Shown piece after piece: positions 49,263-57,133 of a stretch of 64,000 bases of DNA. The translations under genes were made by a program, and so were the position numbers. Each line of letters begins with the position of its first letter. Position 1 is the stretch's first letter. Under the pieces are notes generated by a model that was not told the origin of the DNA, ran no database searches, and saw nothing but the letters and a program-made list of their open reading frames with translations. Source of the DNA: Kutzneria sp. CA-103260 (GTDB lineage: Bacteria > Actinomycetota > Actinomycetes > Mycobacteriales > Pseudonocardiaceae). The stretch spans positions 8,308,001 through 8,372,000 of the forward strand of contig NZ_CP073318.1 of the NCBI RefSeq assembly GCF_018263855.1, written 5' to 3'.

Positions 49263-49407
49263 GTGCTTCCCCCGCCCCATCAGGTGGTTCTGACGGGCAA
49301 GCTACCGCCATCGCCGGCAGTGGGTCGCGGGCCGGCCGGGCCTCCGGTCGAAATGCCCGGACATCTTTGCCCGATTCGTGGCCGGTGACGAGGCGGTGAG
49401 CTGCGAA

Positions 49408-49449
49408 GCGGTCCCGCCGTCCGCTCCCGATTGCGGACGACGGGACCGC
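49408..49449. repeat. 17-bp hairpin in the gap before the second SARP-like gene
   Basis: Arms GCGGTCCCGCCGTCCGC and GCGGACGACGGGACCGC pair with one mismatch around an 8-nt loop. It lies about 150 bp upstream of the SARP-like start and about 200 bp past the monooxygenase stop. The roughly 380-bp gap 49263-49643 has no supported gene; it also holds a weaker hairpin (GCAAACC/GGTTTGC, 49560-49585). Confidence 0.55.
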
Positions 49450-49607
49450 GCTGCGCCAGTTTGGCCGCCAACAGCTCGGAACTCACCCCGAGCGGGAGTC
49501 CCGACCTGCCGGTGATCAAGGTCTGGCGAAGCGGAAGTGGCCTTGCGCCAACGGAATTGGCAAACCCGGCCGCTCCCCGGTTTGCGCGGCAACCGTAACA
49601 GAGCGCG

Positions 49608-49621
49608 TGTGACCGGTCACA
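49608..49621. promoter_or_regulatory. Perfect 14-bp palindrome after the monooxygenase gene
   Basis: TGTGACCGGTCACA is fully palindromic and recalls a compact CRP-type site with 4 instead of 6 central bases. It lies 22 bp past the monooxygenase stop. No promoter is obvious next to it, so its role is unclear. Confidence 0.3.
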
Positions 49622-49643
49622 GCCACCCCACCCTATCGGAGCA

Positions 49644-51065
49644 TCACCGGTGTTCAGGGCCGCCGAACCAGTTTCGCAGCGCACTTGTGACACCGGCGGC
49701 CTCCTCCCCGACCCAGACGACATGCCCGTCCGGCCGTAGCAGCAAACCTGTTTCCGTCACTTGATCGGTTCGGGTGACGATCGCGTGCACCCGGTCGGCC
49801 CAGGGCCGCGCCGCCTCGGCGAGCGATCCGTCGCCAAGATCGAGCAGCACCCCCCGCCCGCTTCCGAACAGCTGATACAGGGTCGTGCCGGCGAGCTCCA
49901 GGTCCCGCATTCGCCGCCCCAGCAAAGGGTTTCCCGCGCCCACGTCGTAGTGCACGCCCACCCCCGACACCTGCTCGGCGAGATGGTCGTTGACCTGGTC
50001 GTATGCACCCAAATCACGCAGCACCGCCCGCAGCGGCGCGATCTTGGGGTCGGGATCCATCAGCAGCGCCTGTGCCCTGGTGTTGGCCAGCACCGCGGCG
50101 CCGACCGGATGGCGCTCCGAGTGGTAGCTGTCGAGCAGGCCCGCCGGGGCCCAGCCCTGCACCTCGGCGGCCAGCTTCCAGCCGAGGTTGAAGGCGTCCT
50201 GGATACCCAGGTTCAGCCCCTGGCCGCCGGCCGGCGAGTGGATGTGCGCCGCGTCGCCGGCCAGCAGCACCCGACCGTCCCGATAGGACGCCGCGAGCCG
50301 GCTGGGCGTGCCGAAGCGGGACAGCCAGCGCGGCGAGTGCAGGCCGAAGTCGCGGCCGGTCACCTCCCCGACCCGGCGGGATATCTCTTGCAGCATAGGT
50401 GAAACGTCACGATCCTCTGACACGTCCGCGGCGCTGACGATGATCCGGTGCACGTCGTCGTCGACGGGATAGTGGCCGAACAGCCCGGATTCGGTGATCC
50501 GGAAGCCGATCGGCGGCGGCTCGGTCACCTCCACGTCGGCGAGGTAGGCGTCCATCCGGGACGGCTCGCCGGGGAAGTCGATGCCCGCCAGCTTCCGCAC
50601 CGCGCTCCGGCCGCCGTCGCATCCGACCAGGTAGCGGGCCCGGGCCGTGGTCCCGTCGGCGAACTCCGCGGTGACGTCACCGCTCTGGGTGAGGTTTTTC
50701 AGTTCCCGGCCCCGGTGGACCGGCACTCCCAGCTCCTGGACCCACTCGGCGAGGATCCGCTCGGTGGCCGCCTGCGGCGTGGTCAGGGCGTACGGGTGAC
50801 TGGTGTCGAGGCGGTCGAAGCGCAGCGGGAACAGGCCGGCGAAGTGGCCCACCAGCCGGCCGCGCCGGCCGGTGCCCTCGAACCGGGGCAGCAGTCCGCG
50901 CTGGTCCAGCAGCTCCACCGTGCGGACGTGCAGGCCCAGCGCCCGGGACTGACCCGTCGGCGCCGGCAGCTTCTCGTACACCTCGACGTCGACGCCGCGC
51001 AGGCCCAGCTCGCCGGCCAGCATCAGGCCGGTCGGCCCGGCGCCGATGATGATCACGTCAGTCAT
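49644..51065 (-). CDS. FAD-dependent monooxygenase, rifampicin monooxygenase (Rox)-like
   Basis: A 473-residue class A flavoprotein hydroxylase. FAD motifs are GAGPTGLMLAGELG at 8-21, the DG motif LVGCDGGRSAVRKLAG near 147-161, and the GD motif RVLLAGDAAHIHSPAGG near 265-281. RALGLHVRTVELLDQRGLL, SPRWLSRFG and LLRPDGHVVWVG closely follow Rox-type rifampicin monooxygenases as I recall them. Polyketide hydroxylases share the fold, so substrate is not certain. The ATG at 51065 is divergent from a TetR gene, with an operator between them, which suggests induction by an aromatic compound. Confidence 0.85.
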   Translation of the reverse strand: MTDVIIIGAGPTGLMLAGELGLRGVDVEVYEKLPAPTGQSRALGLHVRTVELLDQRGLLPRFEGTGRRGRLVGHFAGLFPLRFDRLDTSHPYALTTPQAATERILAEWVQELGVPVHRGRELKNLTQSGDVTAEFADGTTARARYLVGCDGGRSAVRKLAGIDFPGEPSRMDAYLADVEVTEPPPIGFRITESGLFGHYPVDDDVHRIIVSAADVSEDRDVSPMLQEISRRVGEVTGRDFGLHSPRWLSRFGTPSRLAASYRDGRVLLAGDAAHIHSPAGGQGLNLGIQDAFNLGWKLAAEVQGWAPAGLLDSYHSERHPVGAAVLANTRAQALLMDPDPKIAPLRAVLRDLGAYDQVNDHLAEQVSGVGVHYDVGAGNPLLGRRMRDLELAGTTLYQLFGSGRGVLLDLGDGSLAEAARPWADRVHAIVTRTDQVTETGLLLRPDGHVVWVGEEAAGVTSALRNWFGGPEHR

Positions 51066-51077
51066 GCGTCCCCCTCT

Positions 51078-51111
51078 TTAACGGCGTTAAGCATCGACAG
51101 AACGCCGTTAA
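51078..51111. promoter_or_regulatory. TetR-type operator between monooxygenase and regulator
   Basis: TTAACGGCGTT and AACGCCGTTAA are perfect 11-bp inverted arms separated by 12 bp. Each arm with its flank (TTAACGGCGTTAA) is itself nearly palindromic. It fills the 56-bp gap between the two divergent starts, so one repressor could control both. Confidence 0.8.
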
Positions 51112-51121
51112 GCTGTCAACC

Positions 51122-51709
51122 GTGAAACTCAGCCGGGAAACCGTCGTCCGCGCCGCCCTCGAGCTGCTCGACGAGGTCGGCCTGGACGCCATGACCCTGC
51201 GGGGCGTGGCCGAACGGCTGCACGTTCAGGCGCCCGCGCTGTACTGGCACGTCCGCAACCGCCAGGACCTGATCGACGAGATGGCCGCCGCCATGATCCG
51301 GGACGGCATCGGCGGGCTGGCCCCCGACGGCGCGTGGATGGACCAGCTCGGCGACATCGCCCGCGCCTACCGCCAGACCCTGCTGTCCCATCGCGACGGG
51401 GCCCGTGTGCTGGCCGAATCCTGCTCCGCCGACCCCGCCGTCAACCGGCTCGCGGAGCTGTCCCTGCGCATGCTGACCGCCGCCGGATTCACCCCCCAGG
51501 ACGCCATGCGCGCCCTGATCTCCCTGCTCAGCTACGTGTCCGGCTTCGTGACCGACGAGCAGTCGTCGCGGCCTCGCTCGGAGACCCCCGACCCCGTGCT
51601 GTTTCCGCTGCTCACCGCGGCCGGGACCGGGCACCACACCGCCGAGACCTTCGAGTACGGCCTAGAGCTCCTGCTCAGCGGCCTCCGCCTGGCCCGCCTG
51701 ACTGCCTGA
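51122..51709 (+). CDS. TetR-family repressor (TetR_C type)
   Basis: A 195-residue regulator. The N-terminal HTH is LDAMTLRGVAERLHVQAPAL followed by YWHVRNRQDLIDEMAAAM, the tetracycline-repressor-type signature. The C-terminal helical domain (GDIARAYRQTLLSHRDGARV, ALISLLSYVSGFVTDEQ) forms dimer and ligand pocket. The GTG at 51122 is the first in-frame start. It is divergent from the Rox-like monooxygenase over a symmetric operator, so it most likely represses that gene and itself. Confidence 0.9.
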   Translation: MKLSRETVVRAALELLDEVGLDAMTLRGVAERLHVQAPALYWHVRNRQDLIDEMAAAMIRDGIGGLAPDGAWMDQLGDIARAYRQTLLSHRDGARVLAESCSADPAVNRLAELSLRMLTAAGFTPQDAMRALISLLSYVSGFVTDEQSSRPRSETPDPVLFPLLTAAGTGHHTAETFEYGLELLLSGLRLARLTA

Positions 51710-51714
51710 TTTCC

Positions 51715-51769
51715 CGCCACATGTGGTCCACATGTGGCGCTGGGAGTCGAATGTGGCGCACACGTGGCG
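51715..51769. repeat. 55-nt palindromic intergenic module, copy B (inverted)
   Basis: The left 25 bp are CGCCACATGTGG, T, CCACATGTGGCG, a perfect palindrome identical to copy A apart from orientation. The rest (GAATGTGGCGCACACGTGGCG) also matches copy A read on the other strand, with about 4 differences in 55. It lies between convergent TetR and ApbE genes and probably acts as terminator. Confidence 0.85.
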
Positions 51770-51778
51770 TTGGTGGGG

Positions 51779-52513
51779 TTAGTGGACGTCGGCGATGAGG
51801 TAGTCGTCGAGGCCGGCGGAGCGGTGGACGACGTGGTCGGCGTCGACGGCGAAGACCAGGCAGCCAGGTTGAGCGTCGGCCCATGCGACACCAGGGCGGC
51901 CCATGGCGAAGGCGGTGGTGGCCACACAGTCAGCGGTCGTGAGGTCGTCGGCCACAACGGTGACGCTGAGCAGGCCACGGGCCGGCCGGCCGGTGCGGCC
52001 GTCGAGGATGTGCTCGCCCCGCTCATACGTCGCCGAGGTGGCCACCGCCAGGTCGCGAACGCCCAGCACGGCGCACATGCGGTCGGCCTGGTCAGGATGC
52101 CGGATGCCGACCAGCCAGGGCCGCCCGAGCTCGGGTTCCCCGGCGGCCACCACGTCGCCACCGGCGTTCACGCAGAACCGCTTCGCGCCCTGACCGCGCA
52201 GCTTGTCGGCGGCCCGCTGCACGGCCCAGCCCTTCACCACCCCGCACGGGTCGAAGGGCCGCCCGGGCGGCGTGGCGGTGAAGGCCCCGAGGCTGATCCG
52301 CTCGTAGTGGCTGCAGATGCCCAGCACCTCGGCCAGTTCGGCGGACACGTCGGCGACCTCGCCGCGGCCGTACCGGCTGACCTCGCTGTCGGGGCGGAAC
52401 GGGCTGAACCGGGCGTCCACCCGCCGCAGGTCGGCGTACAGCGGCGCGACGTCGACCGGGTCCCGGACGTCCACCGAGACCGGCATGCCCATCACCTGTT
52501 CGACGTGCCGCAT
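51779..52513 (-). CDS. FAD:protein FMN transferase (ApbE family)
   Basis: A 244-residue protein. ApbE attaches FMN covalently to threonines of exported flavoproteins. Family landmarks are MRHVEQVMGMPVSVDVRD, ADLRRVDARFSPFRPDSEVS, FDPCGVVKGWAVQRAADKLR, FCVNAGGDVVAAG, ATSATYERGEHILDGRTGRP and VVADDLTTADCVATTAFAMG with the metal Asp. There is no signal peptide or lipobox, so a cytoplasmic location is predicted. Met at 52513 matches the family start; ATG at 52531 would add six residues. No FMN-binding-domain target is nearby. Divergent from the two-component genes. Confidence 0.9.
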   Translation of the reverse strand: MRHVEQVMGMPVSVDVRDPVDVAPLYADLRRVDARFSPFRPDSEVSRYGRGEVADVSAELAEVLGICSHYERISLGAFTATPPGRPFDPCGVVKGWAVQRAADKLRGQGAKRFCVNAGGDVVAAGEPELGRPWLVGIRHPDQADRMCAVLGVRDLAVATSATYERGEHILDGRTGRPARGLLSVTVVADDLTTADCVATTAFAMGRPGVAWADAQPGCLVFAVDADHVVHRSAGLDDYLIADVH

Positions 52514-52566
52514 GACCCCCACAATGCGCATCCAGTCTGTGTCCAGGCTGTGGGAGTTCTGTCGGA

Positions 52567-52602
52567 CAGCTGTCGACCCGGGCGTCGAGTCGCCAGCTGT
52601 CG
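52567..52602. promoter_or_regulatory. Direct repeats before the response-regulator gene
   Basis: CAGCTGTCG occurs at 52567-52575 and 52594-52602 in the same orientation, between the divergent apbE and response-regulator genes. OmpR-type regulators often bind direct repeats, so autoregulation is possible, but the 27-bp spacing is longer than usual. Confidence 0.35.
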
Positions 52603-52625
52603 GCCGGCTACAGCACCATGGGGTC

Positions 52626-53330
52626 GTGCGCGCTGACAAGGCTGAGGCCCCGGTCCGACTGCTGGTCGTCGACGACGAGCCCCACATCGCCGACCTGGTG
52701 GCCACGGTGGCCAAGTACGAGGGCTGGCAGGCCCGCGTGGCCAACAACGGGTCGGCGGCGCTCAGCGAGGCGGCCGCGTTCAATCCGGACATCGTGGTGC
52801 TCGACCTGATGCTGCCCGACCTGGACGGCTTCACCGTGCTGGACCGGCTGCGGGCCACCGGCGCGATGGTGCCGGTGGTGTTCCTGACCGCCAAGGACGC
52901 CACCGCCGACCGGGTCGCCGGCCTGACCCGCGGCGGCGACGACTACCTGGTCAAGCCGTTCGCGGTGGAGGAGCTGATGGCCCGGCTGCGGGCCGTGCTG
53001 CGCCGCACCACCGGCCCCGGCTGGAAGCGCTCGGTGCTCGCGGTCGAGGACCTGGAGCTGGACGAGGACACCCGCGAGGTGCGCCGCGGCGAGGAGAACG
53101 TGTCGCTCACGCCCACCGAGTTCGAGCTGCTGCGCTACCTGATGCGGCGTTCGCCGGCCGTGCTGACCAAGGCCCAGATCCTGGACCACGTGTGGGACTA
53201 CGACTTCGGCGGCCGGTCCAATGTGGTCGAGCTGGTCATCTCCCATCTGCGCCGCAAGCTGGACACGGGATATGAGCCGCTGATCCATACCATTCGCGGC
53301 GTGGGCTACGTGGTGCGCAAGGCAACCTGA
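52626..53330 (+). CDS. OmpR/PhoB-family response regulator
   Basis: A 234-residue regulator. The receiver domain has the acidic pair in VVDDEP (Asp16/17), phospho-acceptor Asp60 in VVLDLMLPD, Thr88 and Lys110 in DDYLVKPF. The winged HTH at about 140-232 has LTPTEFELLRYLMRRSPAVL and NVVELVISHLRRKLD, ending in the wing IRGVGYVVRKAT. The GTG at 52626 is the in-frame start. It overlaps the kinase start (TGATG), forming a two-component operon. Confidence 0.94.
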   Translation: MRADKAEAPVRLLVVDDEPHIADLVATVAKYEGWQARVANNGSAALSEAAAFNPDIVVLDLMLPDLDGFTVLDRLRATGAMVPVVFLTAKDATADRVAGLTRGGDDYLVKPFAVEELMARLRAVLRRTTGPGWKRSVLAVEDLELDEDTREVRRGEENVSLTPTEFELLRYLMRRSPAVLTKAQILDHVWDYDFGGRSNVVELVISHLRRKLDTGYEPLIHTIRGVGYVVRKAT

Positions 53331-54790
53331 TGAACCGGCTCTCGTCCGCGTGGCGGCGGCTGCGGCTGGGCACCCAGCTCGCCCTGGTGCTGGGCGCGCT
53401 GGCGCTGGTGGTGTTCGGCCTGGTCGGCACGATCACCGTGTCGCTGCTGCACTCCTATCTGGAGGACCGGCTGGGTGAGCAGCTGAGCACCGTGCTGTCC
53501 CAGTACAAGTCGACCGGCGAGCTCACCAGCATCTCGCCCGGCAAGTTCGGGCACTCCAGCTCGCCGGAGCACGATCCGCCGATCGGCGTGCAGTTCCAGT
53601 TCGGGTCGAACGACGCGTACCGGGTGATGAACGCGCGGCCGGGGCCGTCCTATCCGCCCGAGCTGCTGGCGATGGCCCGTCGGGCCCTCATCGGTCCGGT
53701 GCACCCGGACGAAAAGGTGATGGTCAACGGCACCCTGTACCGGTTCGTGGCAGCGCCGTTCCTGCCCTTGCAGGCCGGGAAAGTGGCCGTCGTGGGGCTG
53801 TCCGAAACCGACACCGACGCCACCATCCGCCGGATGGTCATGGTCAACCTGATCACCTTCGGCATCGCCCTGGTGGTGCTGGTCGTGGCCGGGCAGCAGG
53901 TGCTGCGGCGCGGGCTGCGGCCGCTGGGCGACATGGCGTCCACCGCGCACACCATCGCCTCCACCGACCTGACCACCAATTCCGTCGACCTGTCCGTACG
54001 GGTCCGGGGCTCGGGCGGCGGCGTCGAGGTCGAGGAGCTGCGGTCGGCATTCAACGTGATGGTCGATCACATCGACCAGTCGTTGACCGCACGGTCGGCC
54101 GCCGAGCAACGGCTGCGGCAGTTCGTCGCCGACGCCTCGCACGAGCTGCGCACCCCGCTCACCTCGATCCGTGGCTACGCCGACCTTTTCGCGTACGCTG
54201 CGGCCAACGAGCCGGCCGAGCGGGAGCGGCACCTCGCCCGGATGCGGGAAGAAGCCGGGCGGATGAGCCTGCTGCTGGACGATCTCCTGCTGCTGGCCCG
54301 GCTCGACGCCGCCGAGACGCCGCTGCGGCCCGGGCCGGTCGACCTGGTCGAGATCGCCGTGGCCGCCGCCGACGGTTTCCAGGCCGGGCGACCCGACCAT
54401 CCGTTCACGCTGGAAGTCGAGCCGTCCTCGCTGCCCCTGGTCGGCGATCCCATGCGGCTGCGGCAGGTGCTGGACAACCTGCTCACCAACGCCGCCGTGC
54501 ACACCGATCCCGGCACGCCTGTCTGGCTGCGGGTGCGGTCCGAGCCCGGGTGGGCCTTCGTCGACGTGGCCGACGGCGGGCCCGGCATCACCCCGGAGAA
54601 CCAGGCCAAGGTGTTCGACCGGTTCTACCGGGTCGACGACTCGCGGACCCGGCACAGCGGCGGCACCGGGCTCGGGCTGTCCGTCGTGCTCTCGCTCGTC
54701 ACCGCGCACGGTGGCGCCGTGACCCTGCAGAGCCGGCCCGGCACCACCGTGTTCACCGTGCGACTGCCCCTGTCAGCCGGCCAGGTGTGA
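53330..54790 (+). CDS. Sensor histidine kinase
   Basis: A 486-residue membrane kinase. TM1 is at about 16-40 (LALVLGALALVVFGLVGTIT), a sensor loop of about 130 residues follows, and TM2 is near 172-190 (LITFGIALVVLVVAG). HAMP spans about 190-250. The phospho-acceptor is His271 in DASHELRTPLTS. The ATPase domain shows LDNLLTNAAVHT (N box), VADGGPGI (G1), FDRFYRV (F box) and GGTGLGLSVV (G2). The sensed signal is unknown. Its last 18 nt overlap the convergent aldo/keto reductase gene. Confidence 0.94.
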   Translation: MNRLSSAWRRLRLGTQLALVLGALALVVFGLVGTITVSLLHSYLEDRLGEQLSTVLSQYKSTGELTSISPGKFGHSSSPEHDPPIGVQFQFGSNDAYRVMNARPGPSYPPELLAMARRALIGPVHPDEKVMVNGTLYRFVAAPFLPLQAGKVAVVGLSETDTDATIRRMVMVNLITFGIALVVLVVAGQQVLRRGLRPLGDMASTAHTIASTDLTTNSVDLSVRVRGSGGGVEVEELRSAFNVMVDHIDQSLTARSAAEQRLRQFVADASHELRTPLTSIRGYADLFAYAAANEPAERERHLARMREEAGRMSLLLDDLLLLARLDAAETPLRPGPVDLVEIAVAAADGFQAGRPDHPFTLEVEPSSLPLVGDPMRLRQVLDNLLTNAAVHTDPGTPVWLRVRSEPGWAFVDVADGGPGITPENQAKVFDRFYRVDDSRTRHSGGTGLGLSVVLSLVTAHGGAVTLQSRPGTTVFTVRLPLSAGQV

Positions 54791-55801
54791 GCGGGCCCAG
54801 AGGTCGATGCCCGACTCCACCGCGTACTGGTCGATCGCGGCCAGCTCGTCGTCGGTCAGCGGCGGCGCCGACAGGGCCGCCACGTTGTCCTCCAGCTGCT
54901 TGACGGAGCTGGCCCCGATCAGCGCCGAGGTCACCCTCGGGTCGCGCAGCGCCCAGGTCAGCGCCAGCTGGGCCAGCGACTGGCCGCGCTGCTCGGCGAT
55001 CCCGTTCAGCGCCCGGATCCGCGCCAGGTTCTCCTCCGACAGCAGGCTCGTCGACAGCGACTTGTCCTGCGTCGCCCGGGATCCCTCCGGCACCCCGTTG
55101 AGGTACTTGTTCGTCAGCATGCCCTGGCCCAGCGGCGAGAACGCGATGCAGCCCGCGCCCACCTCGTCCAGCGCGTCCAGCAGGTCCGCCTCGATCCAGC
55201 GGTTCAGCATCGAGTACGACGGCTGGTGGATCAGCAACGGCACCCCCGCCGTGCGCAGGATCTCCGCCGCCTCCCGGGTCTTCGTCGCCGAGTAGCTCGA
55301 CACGCCCACGTACAGCGCCTTGCCCTGCTGGTAGGCGCTCACCAGCGCGCCCATCGTCTCTTCCAGCGGCGTCTCCGGGTCGAACCGGTGGGAGTAGAAG
55401 ATGTCCACGTAGTCCAGACCCATCCGGTCCAGCGACTGGTCCAGCGAGGCCAGCAGGTACTTGCGGCTGCCCCACTCCCCGTAGGGGCCCGGCCACATGT
55501 CGTAGCCCGCCTTCGTCGAGATCACCAGCTCGTCCCGGTACGGCCGCAGGTCGTCGGCCAGCATCCGGCCGAAGTTCCGCTCCGCGCTGCCGTAGGGCGG
55601 GCCGTAGTTGTTGGCCAGGTCGAAGTGCGTGATCCCCAGGTCGAAGGCCCGCCGCACGATCCCCCGGCCCGTCTCGTACGGCGTGTCGTCCCCGAAGTTG
55701 TGCCACAGCCCCAGCGAGATCCCCGGCAGCCGCAGTCCGCTGCGCCCGCACCGCCGGTAGGTCAGGTCCTCGTAGCGTCCACCCGCGGCCTCGTACGGCA
55801 C
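54773..55801 (-). CDS. Aldo/keto reductase, YghZ-like (L-glyceraldehyde-3-phosphate reductase type)
   Basis: A 342-residue NADPH-dependent reductase of the AKR14/Kv-beta class. FDLANNYGPPYGSAERNFGR carries the Asp and Tyr of the active site and is diagnostic of YghZ-type enzymes; ISTKAGYDMWPGPYGEWGSR carries the Lys, and FYSHRFDPETPLEETMGAL the His. The C-terminal SALIGASSVKQLEDNVAAL binds the cofactor. The GTG at 55801 has GGAGG 7 nt upstream. The family reduces methylglyoxal and related aldehydes, so a detoxification role is likely. Confidence 0.92.
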   Translation of the reverse strand: MPYEAAGGRYEDLTYRRCGRSGLRLPGISLGLWHNFGDDTPYETGRGIVRRAFDLGITHFDLANNYGPPYGSAERNFGRMLADDLRPYRDELVISTKAGYDMWPGPYGEWGSRKYLLASLDQSLDRMGLDYVDIFYSHRFDPETPLEETMGALVSAYQQGKALYVGVSSYSATKTREAAEILRTAGVPLLIHQPSYSMLNRWIEADLLDALDEVGAGCIAFSPLGQGMLTNKYLNGVPEGSRATQDKSLSTSLLSEENLARIRALNGIAEQRGQSLAQLALTWALRDPRVTSALIGASSVKQLEDNVAALSAPPLTDDELAAIDQYAVESGIDLWARSHLAG

Positions 55802-55862
55802 CGTCGAGCCTCCCTGTCCTCGCGCCTCACCCGAACGGACGCGAGTCTAGGTCGGCCCGAGG

Positions 55863-56441
55863 TCACGGGCTCAGCACCGCCGGATCGAAAGTGACAGGTT
55901 CCGGGGCCGCCTTGATAGTGGCGGTTTCCCCAGGCCGAGCGGTCAGTTCCTCGACGTACTGGCCGTTCTCCAGCCGGTAGGCGGTGACCGAGACACCACC
56001 GAGCTCTTCCTGTGACAGCGCCCAGAAGTAGGTCACACCGGCAGCCGCATAGGCAGCGATCTTGCTTTCGCGTTCGCTGCGAACGTTCCCACCCGACCAC
56101 ACCTCGACCGCCATCAGCACGTTCTTCGCCCGGAAGCTCGCGCCGACCGGCCGAGTGTCCAGCACCACAACGTCAGGAATCAATCCAGTGCGGAGGGGCG
56201 TGCTGATCTCGACCGCGACACCAGGAACGACGTGCAAGCCCGTCCGTCCCGCACGCCGCAACGCATCATTGAGCAGCATGCTGAGTTGAAAGACCGCTAC
56301 CTGATGTTGGCCCATGGGCGCCGGACTCACGTGGAAGTAACCCCAGATCAGCTCGATGCGAGACCCATCCGCAGGTGGATCCATCGCCAACCAGTCTTCG
56401 ATCGTGTTCGGGCCAATCGGGTGCGCGAGCGCTGCGCTCAC
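55863..56441 (-). CDS. Uma2-family (DUF820) putative nuclease-fold protein
   Basis: A 192-residue protein of the PD-(D/E)XK-like Uma2 family, expanded in actinobacteria and cyanobacteria. SRIELIWGYFHVSPAPMGQH is the family N-terminal block, LIPDVVVLD holds the PD acidic residue, and VLMAVEVWSGGN with RSERESKIAAYAAAGVTYFW the EVxS core and trailing Lys. The GTG at 56441 has GAGGAG 6 nt upstream. Function is unproven for the family. No mobile element is adjacent. Confidence 0.87.
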   Translation of the reverse strand: MSAALAHPIGPNTIEDWLAMDPPADGSRIELIWGYFHVSPAPMGQHQVAVFQLSMLLNDALRRAGRTGLHVVPGVAVEISTPLRTGLIPDVVVLDTRPVGASFRAKNVLMAVEVWSGGNVRSERESKIAAYAAAGVTYFWALSQEELGGVSVTAYRLENGQYVEELTARPGETATIKAAPEPVTFDPAVLSP

Positions 56442-56628
56442 CGGAATCTCCTCCTCGGCTCGACTCACGACCACCCTCCCACAGCCCCTCACCCACCGTC
56501 CTACCTGCATTTTCATCCAATGGTGCCGTTAAGTCGAACACAAGCGCGACGCGCCCCGATCGACGGTGGGCGGGGAAGGGTCCGGAGCGGGACAATCAAG
56601 GCGTGGGCCGTGCTGGGAAGGACGCGTG

Positions 56629-57132
56629 ATGACCGACAACGACACCCAGATCAAGGTGGACGCGGGCAGGCTGTGGGCGGGGGCGGTGGCGACCGCGCTG
56701 GTGGCGGGGCTGATCGCGGTGGTGGGCATTCTCATCGCCCGGGGCATCGTGCAGGTGGAGGTGCTGGCGCCGAAGGCGGAGGGAGCCTGGGGCAATGCCA
56801 ACACGGTGACCTATGCCCTGGTGTCGGCGGCGGTGGCGCTGGCGGCGACGGGGCTGCTGCACCTGCTGCTGCTGACGACCCCGAGGGCGACGACGTTCTT
56901 CACCTGGATCATGGTGCTGCTGACGCTGATCGCGGTGGTGCTGCCGCTGAGCCTGCCGGTGGACCTGGCCAGCCGGCTGACGACGGGGCTGATCAACCTG
57001 GCGATCGGATTGGCGGTGACCAGCATTCTGACCAGCTTCGCACCGGGCACGGTGCGCCTGGAGCCGACGCACCAGCAGCAGCGGCACATCGGCCCGTACG
57101 ACGAGACGGTGGAGTGGCGCGACCAGCAGTAG
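56629..57132 (+). CDS. Four-TM membrane protein (DUF6069-like)
   Basis: A 167-residue protein with four predicted TM helices: LWAGAVATALVAGLIAVVGI, VTYALVSAAVALAATGLLHL, FFTWIMVLLTLIAVVLPLSL and LINLAIGLAVTSILTSF. The N-terminal DTQIKVDAGRLWAG recalls the actinobacterial DUF6069 family. The ATG at 56629 has AAGGA upstream. Its stop is 1 nt from the stop of the convergent DUF4190-type gene. Function unknown. Confidence 0.75.
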   Translation: MTDNDTQIKVDAGRLWAGAVATALVAGLIAVVGILIARGIVQVEVLAPKAEGAWGNANTVTYALVSAAVALAATGLLHLLLLTTPRATTFFTWIMVLLTLIAVVLPLSLPVDLASRLTTGLINLAIGLAVTSILTSFAPGTVRLEPTHQQQRHIGPYDETVEWRDQQ

Positions 57133-57133
57133 G

